From an uncultured Gammaproteobacteria bacterium (GTDB lineage Bacteria; Pseudomonadota; Gammaproteobacteria; Pseudomonadales; Pseudohongiellaceae), in contig CAJXUA010000004.1 in assembly GCA_913060695.1 (NCBI GenBank), positions 182,480 through 246,479 on the forward strand: a stretch of 64,000 nt of DNA, in the 5' to 3' direction. This document shows positions 63,957-64,000 of the stretch, one piece after another (position 1 is the first letter of the stretch; each line of letters starts with the position of its first letter). Both the position numbers and the translations under genes were made by a program. Under the pieces are notes generated by a model. It made no database searches and was not told the DNA's origin. It was given only the letters and a program-made list of their open reading frames with translations.

Positions 63957-64000
63957 CTGTCTCTTATACACATCTCCGAGCCCACGAGACAGGCAGAAAT
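63957..64000. other. Illumina Nextera adapter and index (artefact)
   Basis: CTGTCTCTTATACACATCT (63957-63975) is the Tn5 mosaic-end sequence used in Nextera libraries. CCGAGCCCACGAGAC (63976-63990) is the rest of the read-through adapter. AGGCAGAA (63991-63998) is the Nextera index N703, and AT begins the flow-cell primer. This is not genomic DNA. Confidence 0.99.

Noticed and set aside
63957..64000. Unusual C-terminal residues of the transglycosylase
   Set aside because: They are encoded by Nextera adapter and index sequence, not by the genome.

Overview
The window looks like a chromosomal stretch of a gammaproteobacterium, probably an aquatic or marine one. Gene order is the main evidence: ftsZ-lpxC-(M23 peptidase)-secA-argJ-nudix, then yacG-coaE-pilD-pilC-pilB facing pilA, then nadC-ampD-ampE-aceE-aceF. 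This is the arrangement found downstream of the dcw cluster in Pseudomonas-like Gammaproteobacteria. FabY, ErdR/CrbR-type regulation and a TonB receptor fit the same group. I cannot name a genus from sequence alone.

Layout. 1-7.1 kb: end of cell division (ftsZ), lipid A (lpxC), an envelope M23 peptidase, secA and argJ, followed by a Nudix-ThiE fusion. 8.2-10.2 kb: a secreted propeller-like protein inserted into this otherwise conserved block. 10.2-17.1 kb: type IV pilus biogenesis. pilBCD with coaE and yacG lie on the minus strand; on the plus strand are two tandem pilin genes and a TfpZ-like accessory gene. 17.3-21.6 kb: a small cytochrome c, a secreted HNH nuclease, nadC, a retropepsin-like protease and ampD-ampE. 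21.8-26.2 kb: pyruvate dehydrogenase aceE-aceF. 26.2-30.8 kb: an iron/cobalamin-type ABC importer without its binding protein, a membrane alpha/beta hydrolase and a panE-like reductase. 30.9-35.9 kb: yajQ-ampG, fxsA and heat-shock groES-groEL.

35.9-42.1 kb is an acetate module. An acetate kinase fused to a PduL-type phosphotransacetylase sits beside a CrbS/MxtR-type transporter-like histidine kinase and its CrbR/ErdR-type LuxR regulator. 42.3-48.9 kb: a TonB receptor divergent from a GntP-type permease, an acyl-CoA ligase and an exported MetX-like hydrolase, possibly an uptake and activation locus for an organic or hydroxy acid. 49-51.4 kb: an AGCS symporter and a secreted esterase. 51.4-52.3 kb: a gene-free island of degenerate repeats. 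52.3-55.1 kb: a redoxin/cytochrome c protein, a two-copper monooxygenase-like protein that keeps all six expected ligands, and sodB. 55.3-64 kb: a coiled-coil membrane protein, tRNA-Leu, a VWA/J-domain pair, an enoyl-CoA hydratase, class I fumarase, fabY, a VanY-like peptidase and the start of an MltB-type transglycosylase.

The last 44 bases (63957-64000) are Illumina Nextera adapter plus index, not genome. The candidates I think most deserve follow-up are the copper monooxygenase/redoxin-cytochrome pair, the AckA-PduL fusion with its neighbouring two-component system, the panE gene without a usual start codon, and the repeat island. No IS element, prophage, CRISPR array or rRNA was seen.
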